Virus record (IMG/VR): IMGVR_UViG_3300005935_000063
Coordinates: 1 to 34,539 of that record
Strand: one strand, 5' to 3'
Origin: a virus
Length of the DNA stretch: 34,539 bases
Shown here: positions 5,636 to 13,919 of the stretch, in pieces
Numbering within the stretch: the stretch's first letter is position 1
Layout: every line of letters starts with the position of its first letter
Made by a program: the position numbers and the translations under genes
The notes under the pieces: model-generated
The model's input: the letters and a program-made list of their open reading frames with translations, nothing else
Database searches by the model: none
What the model was told of the DNA's origin: nothing

Positions 5636-6313
5636 TTATTCTCCTAGGAAGTCACGAGCTGTGACACTTTTGTGAGCGTGAACGCCATCTTTAGTTCCAG
5701 TATGCTGAACATAGGATGGCATAGTACAATACATATTCCAATTCTTACTTTTTGCCAATTTGCTCATAGTATACTCCCAACCACTTTCTTTCTGAATAGG
5801 AAGTATGCAATCTTTCCAGAACATTCTAGTCACCAAGCATCCAAATATCCCTATGGACTGCTTACGCATAGCCCTGACAGTACCTTCTGCATTTAGATTG
5901 ATAGATTGAATAGCTTTGTGACCTTTATAGTTGTATACTGATACTGCTCCTAGGAACTGATCTCTATCAGCCAGAGTATCATATCTTTCTAAAAGTACAC
6001 TAAACCAATCAGGATTAAATACCATGTCAGAATTTAGATTGACAACACCTTCTAGTCCTTCAAAGTTTTCAAACATCCAGCTTATAGAATTACGTGTACG
6101 TTTAGAGCAGTTGGATTTCTCTAGCATCTGCATAGTGAAAGGTATTACAGATTGATTCAATACTTCAGTAACCTTCTCTCTATTGTCAGATCCATCATCA
6201 AATACATATAGGTGATCTGGACGCAATATGCTTTTGTTTAAAGATTTGATAGTACGGTCTAATAGACCAAGCCTATTATGTGTCATCATAATAACTTTGA
6301 ATTTTGGAATCAT
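5636..6313 (-). CDS. GT2-type glycosyltransferase
   Basis: A GT-A fold glycosyltransferase of 225 residues. It opens with the family-2 strand VIMMTHNR (7-14), followed by VFDDGSD (37-43), the usual nucleotide-binding Asp pair, and NSDM (94-97), a variant of the DxD metal motif. It has no membrane helix, so it works in the cytoplasm on a soluble or protein/DNA-bound acceptor. It is the last gene of the glycan block. Its ATG overlaps the upstream stop by four bases. Sugar donor and acceptor cannot be deduced. Confidence 0.8.
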   Translation of the reverse strand: MIPKFKVIMMTHNRLGLLDRTIKSLNKSILRPDHLYVFDDGSDNREKVTEVLNQSVIPFTMQMLEKSNCSKRTRNSISWMFENFEGLEGVVNLNSDMVFNPDWFSVLLERYDTLADRDQFLGAVSVYNYKGHKAIQSINLNAEGTVRAMRKQSIGIFGCLVTRMFWKDCILPIQKESGWEYTMSKLAKSKNWNMYCTMPSYVQHTGTKDGVHAHKSVTARDFLGE

Positions 6314-7140
6314 AACATCCCCAACATATCTTTAATATTTCGTATCACAACAGACACTTGCGGCTGCCAATTACAATCACTTAATACCCTACACTTAGTA
6401 CCTAATGGATTCCAACTACTTTCATACCTATGCTTGTTAGTACCTCTAGCACCTCCCCATCTTCTAGCATCAGTCCAAACTAAATGTTTAGTTCCGCACA
6501 AACTGGCAAAATGCATAGGCCCACTGCTAGGACCAATGACCAACCGAGAGCTACAAACAATATCAGCTAGCCTTTCTAAAGGAACTCCCAACTGCTTATC
6601 AGTATGGGCTACCCAAATAGCATCTTTAGGACTTCCTATTGAAGCCATCTTAAGCTTGCTTTTGAAGTACTCTGTAACAGCTACCCACTTCTGTATAGGC
6701 CAATCTCTATTACCAGTCCTACGCTTGTTGCATTTACGCGCGTGTATTATCAGATCATACTTATCCTTCTTGCAAGGGTTCCCTAACTTGAGAAATGTTT
6801 GGTCTTCCATACTCAAAGCAGTTGTCTCTTTAGTAGGTCTATACCATTCTATCTTATACCCTTTATGTCTATGCTGTATTTCATCCCATTCTCTTTCTGT
6901 AAACCTAGGATCTCCCATTCTTCTAGTCATCCAACATTCGCAGTTCTTGTCATACTTGGATGTTATGATCTCATCAGCAAAATCTTTGAATAGATACTCG
7001 GTGCCAGGAAGTGTAGCAACAATTACCTTATCAAATCTTTCCCTATTATCTACGGCAAATTTACGGCACCTTCCTTGCCACCTCATAATAAGCCAGCCGA
7101 ACTCACCGCACCATGGGCCAATCAGAAGTAATCGTTTCAT
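6310..7140 (-). CDS. GT9-like (heptosyltransferase-type) glycosyltransferase
   Basis: The 276-residue protein looks like a GT-B enzyme of the LPS heptosyltransferase class. The N-terminus has a Rossmann-type start with the Gly-rich GPWCGEFGW. The C-terminal domain contains the family signature around 196-218, CSSRLVIGPSSGPMHFASLC, where GT9 enzymes bind the nucleotide-sugar and have a conserved G-xx-H-A pattern. GT9 members use ADP-heptose or UDP-GlcNAc. No signal or membrane segment is present. It is translationally coupled to both neighbours. Family placement is moderately sure; the donor is unknown. Confidence 0.7.
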   Translation of the reverse strand: MKRLLLIGPWCGEFGWLIMRWQGRCRKFAVDNRERFDKVIVATLPGTEYLFKDFADEIITSKYDKNCECWMTRRMGDPRFTEREWDEIQHRHKGYKIEWYRPTKETTALSMEDQTFLKLGNPCKKDKYDLIIHARKCNKRRTGNRDWPIQKWVAVTEYFKSKLKMASIGSPKDAIWVAHTDKQLGVPLERLADIVCSSRLVIGPSSGPMHFASLCGTKHLVWTDARRWGGARGTNKHRYESSWNPLGTKCRVLSDCNWQPQVSVVIRNIKDMLGML

Positions 7141-8123
7141 CTAAATGTTTCTCCCTTCCTTGCCATATCTATAGAATCTTTGATTTCCCTGGCAGCACGC
7201 TTCTGGTTCAGCTCTTGTAAGTAGTATTCCCTAGGAGCAAACTTATCAAGATTATCTAGTACATATTCTACAGCTGACCAGAAGTTCTCTTTAGATGCTA
7301 TTATGCCAGTCTTCTCATTTATGTACTTGTCTTCCCAAAATCTTACACTATCCAATACTACTATAGGTAGATTACAAGCTAACATCTCAGGTATAACTCT
7401 AGGACAGCTATCTACGGAAGCGTTTGAGCACACTATACCACACTTGCACTTAGAGTACTCCTTAGCTATATCTTTTCTTAGAACACGGTGAGAAACCACA
7501 TTTGACGGCTTCTTACAGGGTGATCCGTTACCTAAGTTAAGGACGTTAAGCCTAGAGGGCACTGTAGAGTACACAAACTCATGCCCTTTTATTTTATATT
7601 GACTTCCATTAGCAGGGAAACATATATGGTAAGACTTCTCTCTGTCATAAGGAACCATAATGTTATCTGGAGCAGGCTTAATGAAAAGACTCATAGGTAT
7701 ATCTGGATATACAGATTTGCACTTCCTAATCTGAGGCACAGAGTCTTGTATTATTAGATTGTAATTTGTAAAGCCTTTCTGAGGCATATATCTTTTGCCT
7801 GCTCCATAGTAAATCTTAAAAGCATCAGGAAAGCGTTTCAAAATTTTATGGTACTCTGAGAATCCTCCTCTACAGAATATAACATCTGGAGTAAAGTTTA
7901 AAGTCCAGTGTTTAAAATCTGGAACTCTTATCTCTGCAAAGTTACTTGAGAACTCATGATACCGTTCTCCACCCCAATAAGCTACAACTCCTGCATCACT
8001 TGGACCAAGCATAGAGTAGAGGAGTTGAGTCCAAACATCATCACACTCCTCAATAGTGTTGAAGATGGTTTCTTTAGGATCACGGTCTGTAGGATGCTTA
8101 CCTCTTAACATAAGGTAAATCAT
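7137..8123 (-). CDS. GT4-like glycosyltransferase
   Basis: This is a 328-residue GT-B type protein. The second Rossmann domain is the recognisable part: CGIVCSNASVDSCPRVIPEM (228-247) and CNLPIVVLDS, the stretch where GT4 enzymes bind the nucleotide diphosphate with the E-x7-E pattern. It is followed by KTGIIAS, another common GT4 feature. The N-terminal domain is divergent. It overlaps both neighbours by four bases. It is cytoplasmic; donor and linkage are not predictable. Confidence 0.7.
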   Translation of the reverse strand: MIYLMLRGKHPTDRDPKETIFNTIEECDDVWTQLLYSMLGPSDAGVVAYWGGERYHEFSSNFAEIRVPDFKHWTLNFTPDVIFCRGGFSEYHKILKRFPDAFKIYYGAGKRYMPQKGFTNYNLIIQDSVPQIRKCKSVYPDIPMSLFIKPAPDNIMVPYDREKSYHICFPANGSQYKIKGHEFVYSTVPSRLNVLNLGNGSPCKKPSNVVSHRVLRKDIAKEYSKCKCGIVCSNASVDSCPRVIPEMLACNLPIVVLDSVRFWEDKYINEKTGIIASKENFWSAVEYVLDNLDKFAPREYYLQELNQKRAAREIKDSIDMARKGETFR

Positions 8124-8863
8124 GCATAGCCCCTTATTTTAGATTCAACAATAGCAATATCTTCCGGTACATCTACTGCATGCGAGTCAGTTTTAACAGG
8201 AAGCATATATACTTTGTAGCCATTTTCTAAAGCTCTCAACATGCAGATATCTTCTGTATTTTCTAAATATCCTTTTTTGCACTTCCTGAATAGATGAATT
8301 AAAGCACCTCTTTTAAATACATATATGCATACTTGCTTTAGAGGGCTATCATGCAAGTTATCCTTGCTATATGGTATAACAGATCTACTCATATATAATA
8401 GTTCATTAAACTTATTGACAACTGTATGTATACAATTAGGAGAACCAAAATCATCTTCTTCTGTTACATTAGTATAGCAGTTGAGTATCCTATAATCCTT
8501 GCTAATTTTTTCGAACATATTGATAGCATACTCTATAAGTTCTGAGCCAAGCAAAGGTTCATCACCTTGTACATTAACTACAATCTCCTCTGGTATCTTT
8601 AGAGCAGCTTCTGCTACAGCCTCATTACCAGTAGTATTATCTGGAGAAGTTGTAACAGGTTTAACCCCTCTATTTGCCCAAAATCTATTTACATGATCAA
8701 ATATCTCTGAGTCAGGGGTAGCTACATATACACTAACATCATCAACTCTAACACAATTATCTAAAACCATATCAATCATAAACTTACCATCTATAATAGC
8801 AAATGGTTTACTAGGGAATCTCTTGCTATCAAGTTGAGCAGGAATTACTATTGCAGTCTTCAT
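8120..8863 (-). CDS. KdsB-like CMP-sugar synthetase (cytidylyltransferase)
   Basis: At 247 residues the protein has the length and motifs of 3-deoxy-manno-octulosonate cytidylyltransferase: IPAQLDSKRFPSKPF (7-21, IPARxxSxRxPxKPL in the family), VNVQGDEPL (97-104), CIYVFKRGAL (179-188), LENTEDICMLRALENG (200-215) and VDVPEDI (230-236). Such enzymes join CTP to KDO or a similar 2-keto-3-deoxy acid to give a CMP-sugar donor. The His usually before GIYxYR is Gln here (KQVCIYVF), so the substrate may differ from KDO. Its neighbours, a 2-hydroxyacid dehydrogenase and an HpaI aldolase, could make or edit that acid. Confidence 0.8.
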   Translation of the reverse strand: MKTAIVIPAQLDSKRFPSKPFAIIDGKFMIDMVLDNCVRVDDVSVYVATPDSEIFDHVNRFWANRGVKPVTTSPDNTTGNEAVAEAALKIPEEIVVNVQGDEPLLGSELIEYAINMFEKISKDYRILNCYTNVTEEDDFGSPNCIHTVVNKFNELLYMSRSVIPYSKDNLHDSPLKQVCIYVFKRGALIHLFRKCKKGYLENTEDICMLRALENGYKVYMLPVKTDSHAVDVPEDIAIVESKIRGYA

Positions 8864-9822
8864 TATACTACCCTGTGGTTATAAGGTTGGCTTGTAATAA
8901 AATTGACAGCTTCAATAGCTGCTCCAAGTTCCATATCTCTCCTACTCTGTACTGTACAAGATCCTAGGTGAGGAGTAAGGTATGCATTACCCATATTTGC
9001 TAACTGTTCTCTATACGGTTCCTTATCAAATGTATCAATTGCTACAGTTGCTTTAGGACGTTCTTGAAGCCAAGTATAAAGATCACGCTCATTAATGATA
9101 CCTCCTCTAGATAGATTTAGCAATCTAACATTATCCTTCATCATATCAAGATCAGTAAGATTTATGTAATCATGGTTATCAAACTTATCATCCTTAAGAG
9201 GAATATGAATAGAAATAACATCGCAATTCTTTAGCATCCATTCTTTACTCTTATTGCACCAGAACTGAGGTAATTCCGCTATTGCTTGGTGATCTATATC
9301 ATTAACATACAAAGAACATCCAAAAGCAGATAACTTCTTATACAATAGCTTACCAATTCTACCATAACCAATTATGCCAACTTTGCAATTCTTAAGCTCT
9401 CTACCAATATATCTATTCCAAGTATATTGCTTCATATCTCCACTTACATTCTCAACCTTACGTAGCATATTAAGTATTTGGCAGACAGTAAGTTCTGCTA
9501 CAGCATTAGAAGGAGCATTAGGTGTGTAAGTGACTACAATTCCTCTCTTTCTGCATTCATCAAGATCAACAGAGTCTAAGCCAATACCTACTCTAGATAT
9601 CATCTTCAAGTTAGGGACTAGATCAAGAATCTCTGCAGTATACTTCTCAGTACCTGCTATGATAACATCAGGCTGCTCATCTTTTAATACTTGAATATGT
9701 TCCTCTTTGCTGTACTTAGTTCCTACCCTGTTAAGTTCAAAATTTACGCCATACTCTATTAAGTAGTCTAGTGGAGCTTTGTTAGTATGGCCAAATGGAC
9801 TAGTTGTAATAATTGTCTTCAT
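8863..9822 (-). CDS. D-isomer 2-hydroxyacid dehydrogenase (SerA-like)
   Basis: The protein is 319 residues. An NAD-binding Rossmann motif GYGRIG is at 152-157, followed by VNDID, whose Asp fits a preference for NAD. The catalytic residues of the family are all present: Arg239 in LSRGG, Glu268 in DTFDKEP, and His285 in TPHLGS. The N-terminal domain holds SRVGIGLDSVDL, typical of phosphoglycerate dehydrogenase. It interconverts a 2-hydroxy and a 2-keto acid. Lying between a CMP-sugar synthetase and an aldolase, it likely serves synthesis of an unusual sugar acid rather than serine. The start overlaps the aldolase stop by four bases. Confidence 0.85.
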   Translation of the reverse strand: MKTIITTSPFGHTNKAPLDYLIEYGVNFELNRVGTKYSKEEHIQVLKDEQPDVIIAGTEKYTAEILDLVPNLKMISRVGIGLDSVDLDECRKRGIVVTYTPNAPSNAVAELTVCQILNMLRKVENVSGDMKQYTWNRYIGRELKNCKVGIIGYGRIGKLLYKKLSAFGCSLYVNDIDHQAIAELPQFWCNKSKEWMLKNCDVISIHIPLKDDKFDNHDYINLTDLDMMKDNVRLLNLSRGGIINERDLYTWLQERPKATVAIDTFDKEPYREQLANMGNAYLTPHLGSCTVQSRRDMELGAAIEAVNFITSQPYNHRVV

Positions 9823-10514
9823 GATATCATATTCTCCATAAGCTTTATCTGTTCAAATAACATAGTAGTATCCATACCCATAGCAACCATACCATACTTC
9901 CTACATCTGATACAGTACTCATCCCAATCCTTTACTAGGTGATAGCCTTTCTTTTCATCTGGTATACATTCTTCAAATATTGTTAATGCAGCTTTCACAG
10001 CTCTATGTTCAAAGTCTCCTGCAACACCATATGACTTAGATAGATCATATGGGCCTATCATATAGTAGTCTACTAATTTGTTCCAATTACTTTTAGATAT
10101 GTATGGTAACTGATCAATAGCCTTACGGCTTTCTATTTGTATAATGATAATAGGAGCAGCTATACCTAATGCCTTATGGCCCCACATATTCTCTCTTACC
10201 AAACCTAGCCCTCTAGATGGATAATTACAGATGCTATGTATTTTAGTAATTTGATCAACTGATTCTATATTGGCAAAAATAATACCAGTTGCTCCTGCAT
10301 CCAAACACATCCTGACTTTTTCTTCATCAACCGTAGCAACTCTGACAAAGGCTCTCCTATCACGCCTACTAATAACTTGTATACAGCTATACAAAGTTTC
10401 ATTATTAAAGCACCCGTGCTCTGCATCTAACACTACGCCATCAAAGCTACTGTATGATAAGATCTCAGATACTAGAGGGGAAGGAATTTGTTGCCACAAT
10501 AACCTTAGAGACAT
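9819..10514 (-). CDS. HpcH/HpaI-family class II aldolase
   Basis: The 231-residue protein shows the family residues in order: the general-base His in LDAEHG (His33), the substrate-binding Arg in FVRV (Arg58), LDAGATGIIFANIES (71-85), the metal ligand Glu128 in IQIES, and the second metal ligand Asp157 in IGPYDLS. These metal-dependent enzymes join or split pyruvate and an aldehyde through 2-keto-4-hydroxy acids. In this context it may build a 2-keto-3-deoxy acid that the adjacent KdsB-like enzyme activates. A macrophomate-synthase-like or citrate-lyase-like activity cannot be excluded. Confidence 0.8.
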   Translation of the reverse strand: MSLRLLWQQIPSPLVSEILSYSSFDGVVLDAEHGCFNNETLYSCIQVISRRDRRAFVRVATVDEEKVRMCLDAGATGIIFANIESVDQITKIHSICNYPSRGLGLVRENMWGHKALGIAAPIIIIQIESRKAIDQLPYISKSNWNKLVDYYMIGPYDLSKSYGVAGDFEHRAVKAALTIFEECIPDEKKGYHLVKDWDEYCIRCRKYGMVAMGMDTTMLFEQIKLMENMIS

Positions 10515-11161
10515 AGAATGCTCCCATCATAAAATTTTGAGTAGATAGTTGGAGTTATAATTTTGAACTTTATGCCAGCTTCATCTATATTCCTTAATAC
10601 TCTATAAATGAAATGGTCTTTCTTCTTTTCCCATTCCATATCATCGCTATCAGTAAATCCTTCTCCATAACAATGCTGAGTGCCTTCTTGAGGCTTAGAG
10701 TATCCATCTGCACCTATTACATAGATGTTCCTAGCTCCCATAAGATGAGCTATCATTATTGCCAAGTTACCGCCTATACGGAAGAATCCTTTGATGACTC
10801 CATCCTTGTATTCTATAGGCTCATTCTTATTATGGAAGTCATCAGTATATGGAACAATTGCCCTATCATTATCCTTATCAGAAACACATCCTAAAGTCTC
10901 TCTGAATAAGTGACTACCTAGTAACAATGTTGATTTAGGTTGGATACATTTATGGAATCTCTTCAGCCTCTTGTTGTTGACCCATAAGTGATAATCTGGT
11001 ACGTGCACATGTGTCATACGGTTAATCCCTATAGTGATTGGATTAGCCTTCTTCATCCATTCCTTGATCTCCTTATCATATAACCGTACTGAATTAGCAG
11101 CTCCATAGATTAGGAAGTCTCTCTTGCCTTTGTACTTATCAATTAAAGCTTTGAACCCCAT
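10505..11161 (-). CDS. DUF115 / GT42-like Rossmann protein
   Basis: In this 218-residue protein the N-terminus has a nucleotide-binding-like strand-loop, FLIYGAANSVRLYDK (16-30), then ITIGINR and PDYHLWVNN. The C-terminal half has GGNLAIMIAHLMG followed by ARNIYVIGADGY (130-154). This two-part pattern is shared by DUF115 (motility accessory factor, MptE-like) proteins and by bacterial sialyltransferases of GT42. Those GT42 enzymes use CMP-sugars, so this gene is the best candidate in the cluster to use a CMP donor from the KdsB-like enzyme. That link is inference. Confidence 0.55.
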   Translation of the reverse strand: MGFKALIDKYKGKRDFLIYGAANSVRLYDKEIKEWMKKANPITIGINRMTHVHVPDYHLWVNNKRLKRFHKCIQPKSTLLLGSHLFRETLGCVSDKDNDRAIVPYTDDFHNKNEPIEYKDGVIKGFFRIGGNLAIMIAHLMGARNIYVIGADGYSKPQEGTQHCYGEGFTDSDDMEWEKKKDHFIYRVLRNIDEAGIKFKIITPTIYSKFYDGSILCL

Positions 11162-12027
11162 TATACTAGTCCTTTTGTATATAGCATTATTCTATTTTTC
11201 CATAAATTATGTTTAGGATCATTAATACCTTTCAGCCTACCCTTGTGTTTATGAGAAGCAAACAATACTCCTTTGTGATGCCATTCAGCCATATCAGCAG
11301 CAGTACTTTTATGAGTCTCTCTATTGTACATAGCTAGGAATTGTTCTTTTTGTTCAGGAGTTTCATAAGGTAAGTGCTCTTCAGATCTAGGTACGCAGCG
11401 TAATGTATAACTTGTTAAATTTTTGTGGTAAGCTATGGCAGGTAATTTCCACCCTATATCATATGCAAATTTAGATCTAAGCAGCTTGTTATAAATATAT
11501 GAATCTTGTAGATTACTGATGCGTCCATATCCAGTTACATCTCTACCCTTATTTATTACTTTTTTGGCTGTAAAATCTAACTCTGCTCCTTTTTCCTTTA
11601 AAGTTTCTGAATTGTAACAGAATAGTCTAGTTGATGGGAAATCTCTATACCTTGTTCTATCTGGAGGAAAATCTATACCAAATAAATCATATTCAGTTAA
11701 TATACTTATAATTTCTTGGCCCCAATTAGGGTAAGTTAATACTACATCAGCATCAACTATAATTACATACTTACTTTTTAAGTGTTTAAGAGATTTATGT
11801 AGAAGTGAAGCATGCTTCATTGAAGGAGAATCTTCTATCTCAGGAATCTCATATTGGCAAATTTTGGTCCAAGGTTTAGAAGGTACACTATCATCAAATG
11901 TTGCACACAACCAATTTACACTTTCAGGATTTTTTAAATACTTGCTACTAATTTGATATAAGAAATCAACATACTCCATAGTATTAGCATCAGCATACGT
12001 CACCAAATCTATAAGTGGTTCACACAT
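11161..12027 (-). CDS. GT-A glycosyltransferase, paralogue of the 19166 gene
   Basis: A 288-residue GT-A type protein with a clear DxD in YVIIVDADVV (88-96), for binding a metal-nucleotide-sugar complex. The C-terminus AEWHHKGVLFASHKHKG and HNLWKNRIMLYT is closely matched by the gene at 19166 (CEWHYKGKIFGTHK, HWKNRIDLYT), as is DIGWKLP versus DTGWRIP. The two are paralogues within the same operon and likely add different sugars or act on different sites. No membrane helix is present. The start lies one base after the methyltransferase stop. Confidence 0.7.
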   Translation of the reverse strand: MCEPLIDLVTYADANTMEYVDFLYQISSKYLKNPESVNWLCATFDDSVPSKPWTKICQYEIPEIEDSPSMKHASLLHKSLKHLKSKYVIIVDADVVLTYPNWGQEIISILTEYDLFGIDFPPDRTRYRDFPSTRLFCYNSETLKEKGAELDFTAKKVINKGRDVTGYGRISNLQDSYIYNKLLRSKFAYDIGWKLPAIAYHKNLTSYTLRCVPRSEEHLPYETPEQKEQFLAMYNRETHKSTAADMAEWHHKGVLFASHKHKGRLKGINDPKHNLWKNRIMLYTKGLV

Positions 12028-12028
12028 A

Positions 12029-12676
12029 CTATTTCCTCCTAGCTATGAAAGCCCACCATTTAGGGTAATTTACCCTTCTCCTATTCCCAACCCATTCAGA
12101 TGCTACTATATCTAAATATTCACCATATCTATGTTCTATACTTTCCATTAATGGGTAACTTCTTATATGACCACACCCTAGAAAGGTAGGGATAGTAATT
12201 GCCAACCATTTAGATGTAGGTATTGATTTGATAAACTCTATATCCCAATTAATATGTTCAAGTGTTTCTGTAGAAATTACAATATCATATTTTGATATTA
12301 CAGAAGTAGGGAGATCCTTAAATGATTCTCCATTCACTATAAGATTAGTTGAGGAATCTTTAGGCTTTGTAATATGATGGTGAGCACTTGAGAATTCATA
12401 AGCGCAATATTCTTTTGGCTCAAATGCTTTTATGAATTTATATGCAATACCACCAAATCCAGCTCCAACATCTAATGCACTATCAACAGGACCAATATTA
12501 TCTTGGATAAGTTTTATCAGAACATCTTCATACCGTTTCTCCCATACATCACTATAATGTTGAGAATCATACTCCCTATCAGGGAATTCATTTGATATGT
12601 ATAGATCGCCTTCCTTGTGTAATAATCCAAGACAAACTTCATTGTCCAAATGCTTGATCCATTTTTTACTCATCAT
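12029..12676 (-). CDS. class I SAM-dependent methyltransferase
   Basis: In this 215-residue protein motif I of the SAM fold is ALDVGAGFGG (67-76). Later strands YDIVISTETLEHI match the motif-IV region of small-molecule methyltransferases. It lacks the DNA-methylase (DPPY/NPPY) and rRNA-type motifs, so an O- or N-methyl group on a sugar is more likely. It sits between glycosyltransferase and sulfotransferase genes. GGAGG lies seven bases before the ATG, which overlaps the upstream stop by four bases (ATGA). A second ATG follows at once and could also serve. Confidence 0.75.
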   Translation of the reverse strand: MMSKKWIKHLDNEVCLGLLHKEGDLYISNEFPDREYDSQHYSDVWEKRYEDVLIKLIQDNIGPVDSALDVGAGFGGIAYKFIKAFEPKEYCAYEFSSAHHHITKPKDSSTNLIVNGESFKDLPTSVISKYDIVISTETLEHINWDIEFIKSIPTSKWLAITIPTFLGCGHIRSYPLMESIEHRYGEYLDIVASEWVGNRRRVNYPKWWAFIARRK

Positions 12677-13458
12677 TCCATACCTCCAAAGATATAATTG
12701 TTCATTTCCTGTATTTCAGGATCATCTACAACAGATCTGAAAATAGGATTGTTCTTGTATTTCTGCCATCTATTAAAGACATCCATTTGTTGAGCTTTGC
12801 CTTGAAATTTTTTACCATCAAAACTACTCCCAATACCATATGGATTTATTTGATTCAAACCTTTATCTGTATGCTCTAAACCTAGCCACTCCGAAAATGA
12901 TTCTCTGTATTTTTTATTCATAAACCATTCATTAAAACTTATGAATATTGTGTCAGTTAATTCATAAGACTGATCTATCATCCTTGTTAGATACTGTTTC
13001 AGCAGATCCTTATAGAACTCTCCTACCATAACAGAAGTGTCAACTTTAGGGTTATACTCCATCCTACTAGCAGTCATATTATATGCATCTCTTAATATGA
13101 CAATATTTAGTAGCTTATTGCTTTTGCCATAATAGTGAGAATTAATTCTGTCGCTAGTACTCTTATTGAGATTACAATCTTCAAATCTATACATCAGGCA
13201 TCTTTTAGATTTTCTAAAAGCTGTATCTGTATGTATTTGTTTCAACTGAGGTGCTCCATAATTGTCAATACTAGCTTGCTGTTTTCTTTTGAATATTTCA
13301 GGCTTAAGAAGAAACTCTTTTGGTATAGCGCTTAAATAGAATACTTCATTATTACCAAAGTGATTAATGATCCAATTGCTAATGGCATTACTACCACTTC
13401 GCCTTAGAGCAAAGATTCTGATCTCATAATCATTCTTAGTATTCTTGAAATTAAACAT
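12673..13458 (-). CDS. sulfotransferase-like protein
   Basis: The chosen start is the ATG at 13458, which overlaps the upstream TAA (TAATG) and has TTGGAG upstream. The frame is open 60 bases further but that would run into the upstream gene. The 261-residue product has a P-loop-like 5'-phosphosulfate motif, FALRRSGSNAISNW (16-29), and a 3'-phosphate motif, VILRDAYNMTAS (119-130), with Arg122 and Ser130. These mark PAPS-dependent sulfotransferases. The remainder is divergent, so the acceptor is unknown. It is one of three such genes between 12.7 and 15.3 kb. Confidence 0.65.
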   Translation of the reverse strand: MFNFKNTKNDYEIRIFALRRSGSNAISNWIINHFGNNEVFYLSAIPKEFLLKPEIFKRKQQASIDNYGAPQLKQIHTDTAFRKSKRCLMYRFEDCNLNKSTSDRINSHYYGKSNKLLNIVILRDAYNMTASRMEYNPKVDTSVMVGEFYKDLLKQYLTRMIDQSYELTDTIFISFNEWFMNKKYRESFSEWLGLEHTDKGLNQINPYGIGSSFDGKKFQGKAQQMDVFNRWQKYKNNPIFRSVVDDPEIQEMNNYIFGGME

Positions 13459-13919
13459 TATATTAAGCTCCAATCGCAGAACTCTATAGGGCACTCTACA
13501 CCCAACGCTATACAACAAGCTATCCTATGATGACCTTCCCATATCTCATGGTTTTCATGGCCAGGAATAGGAACCAATGGCCGTATCAATACAATAGGAG
13601 GCTCTTGAATATGCTCCATTAGTATATCGCCATAGAGGATACGGAACTTGGCGATTTTCTCTTCAATCCATTTATGCTTCCTACCGTAGAGCTTGAGCAT
13701 CTTGTAGTATGGTCCTGCAAACTTATCCTTTACAATCTTTATATGAGGAGAGTTTATCATTTCCATAGGGCGCTTGGCATTCGGTGTTGTACATGATAGA
13801 TATGATTTATACCTATCTGGATTATGTTGAGCATGAATCATAGCCAAGTCAGAAGGCTCTACATCTCGCTCATAAAGAACTTCCAGCTTCACTTTTTTAC
13901 ACATTTTGCTAAAGTTCAT
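13458..13919 (-). CDS. ParB/sulfiredoxin-like protein
   Basis: In this 153-residue protein the C-terminus IWEGHHRIACCIALGVECPI (127-146) matches the ParB-N/sulfiredoxin motif xxGHHRxxAxxxxGxxxxP, which in relatives binds a nucleotide phosphate or CTP. The first 100 residues are helical and basic. In ParB-like enzymes this motif supports CTPase, nuclease or kinase activity. Lying between two sulfotransferases, it could have a nucleotide-related role such as kinase in donor synthesis. That is speculation; only the motif is seen. It overlaps both neighbours. Confidence 0.55.
   Translation of the reverse strand: MNFSKMCKKVKLEVLYERDVEPSDLAMIHAQHNPDRYKSYLSCTTPNAKRPMEMINSPHIKIVKDKFAGPYYKMLKLYGRKHKWIEEKIAKFRILYGDILMEHIQEPPIVLIRPLVPIPGHENHEIWEGHHRIACCIALGVECPIEFCDWSLI

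Noticed and set aside
6278-7144. A 288-codon plus-strand open frame across the GT9-like gene
   Set aside because: It lies exactly opposite 6310-7140, which has family motifs and ATGA junctions. Its own product is Leu/Ser-rich antisense sequence without motifs or ribosome site.
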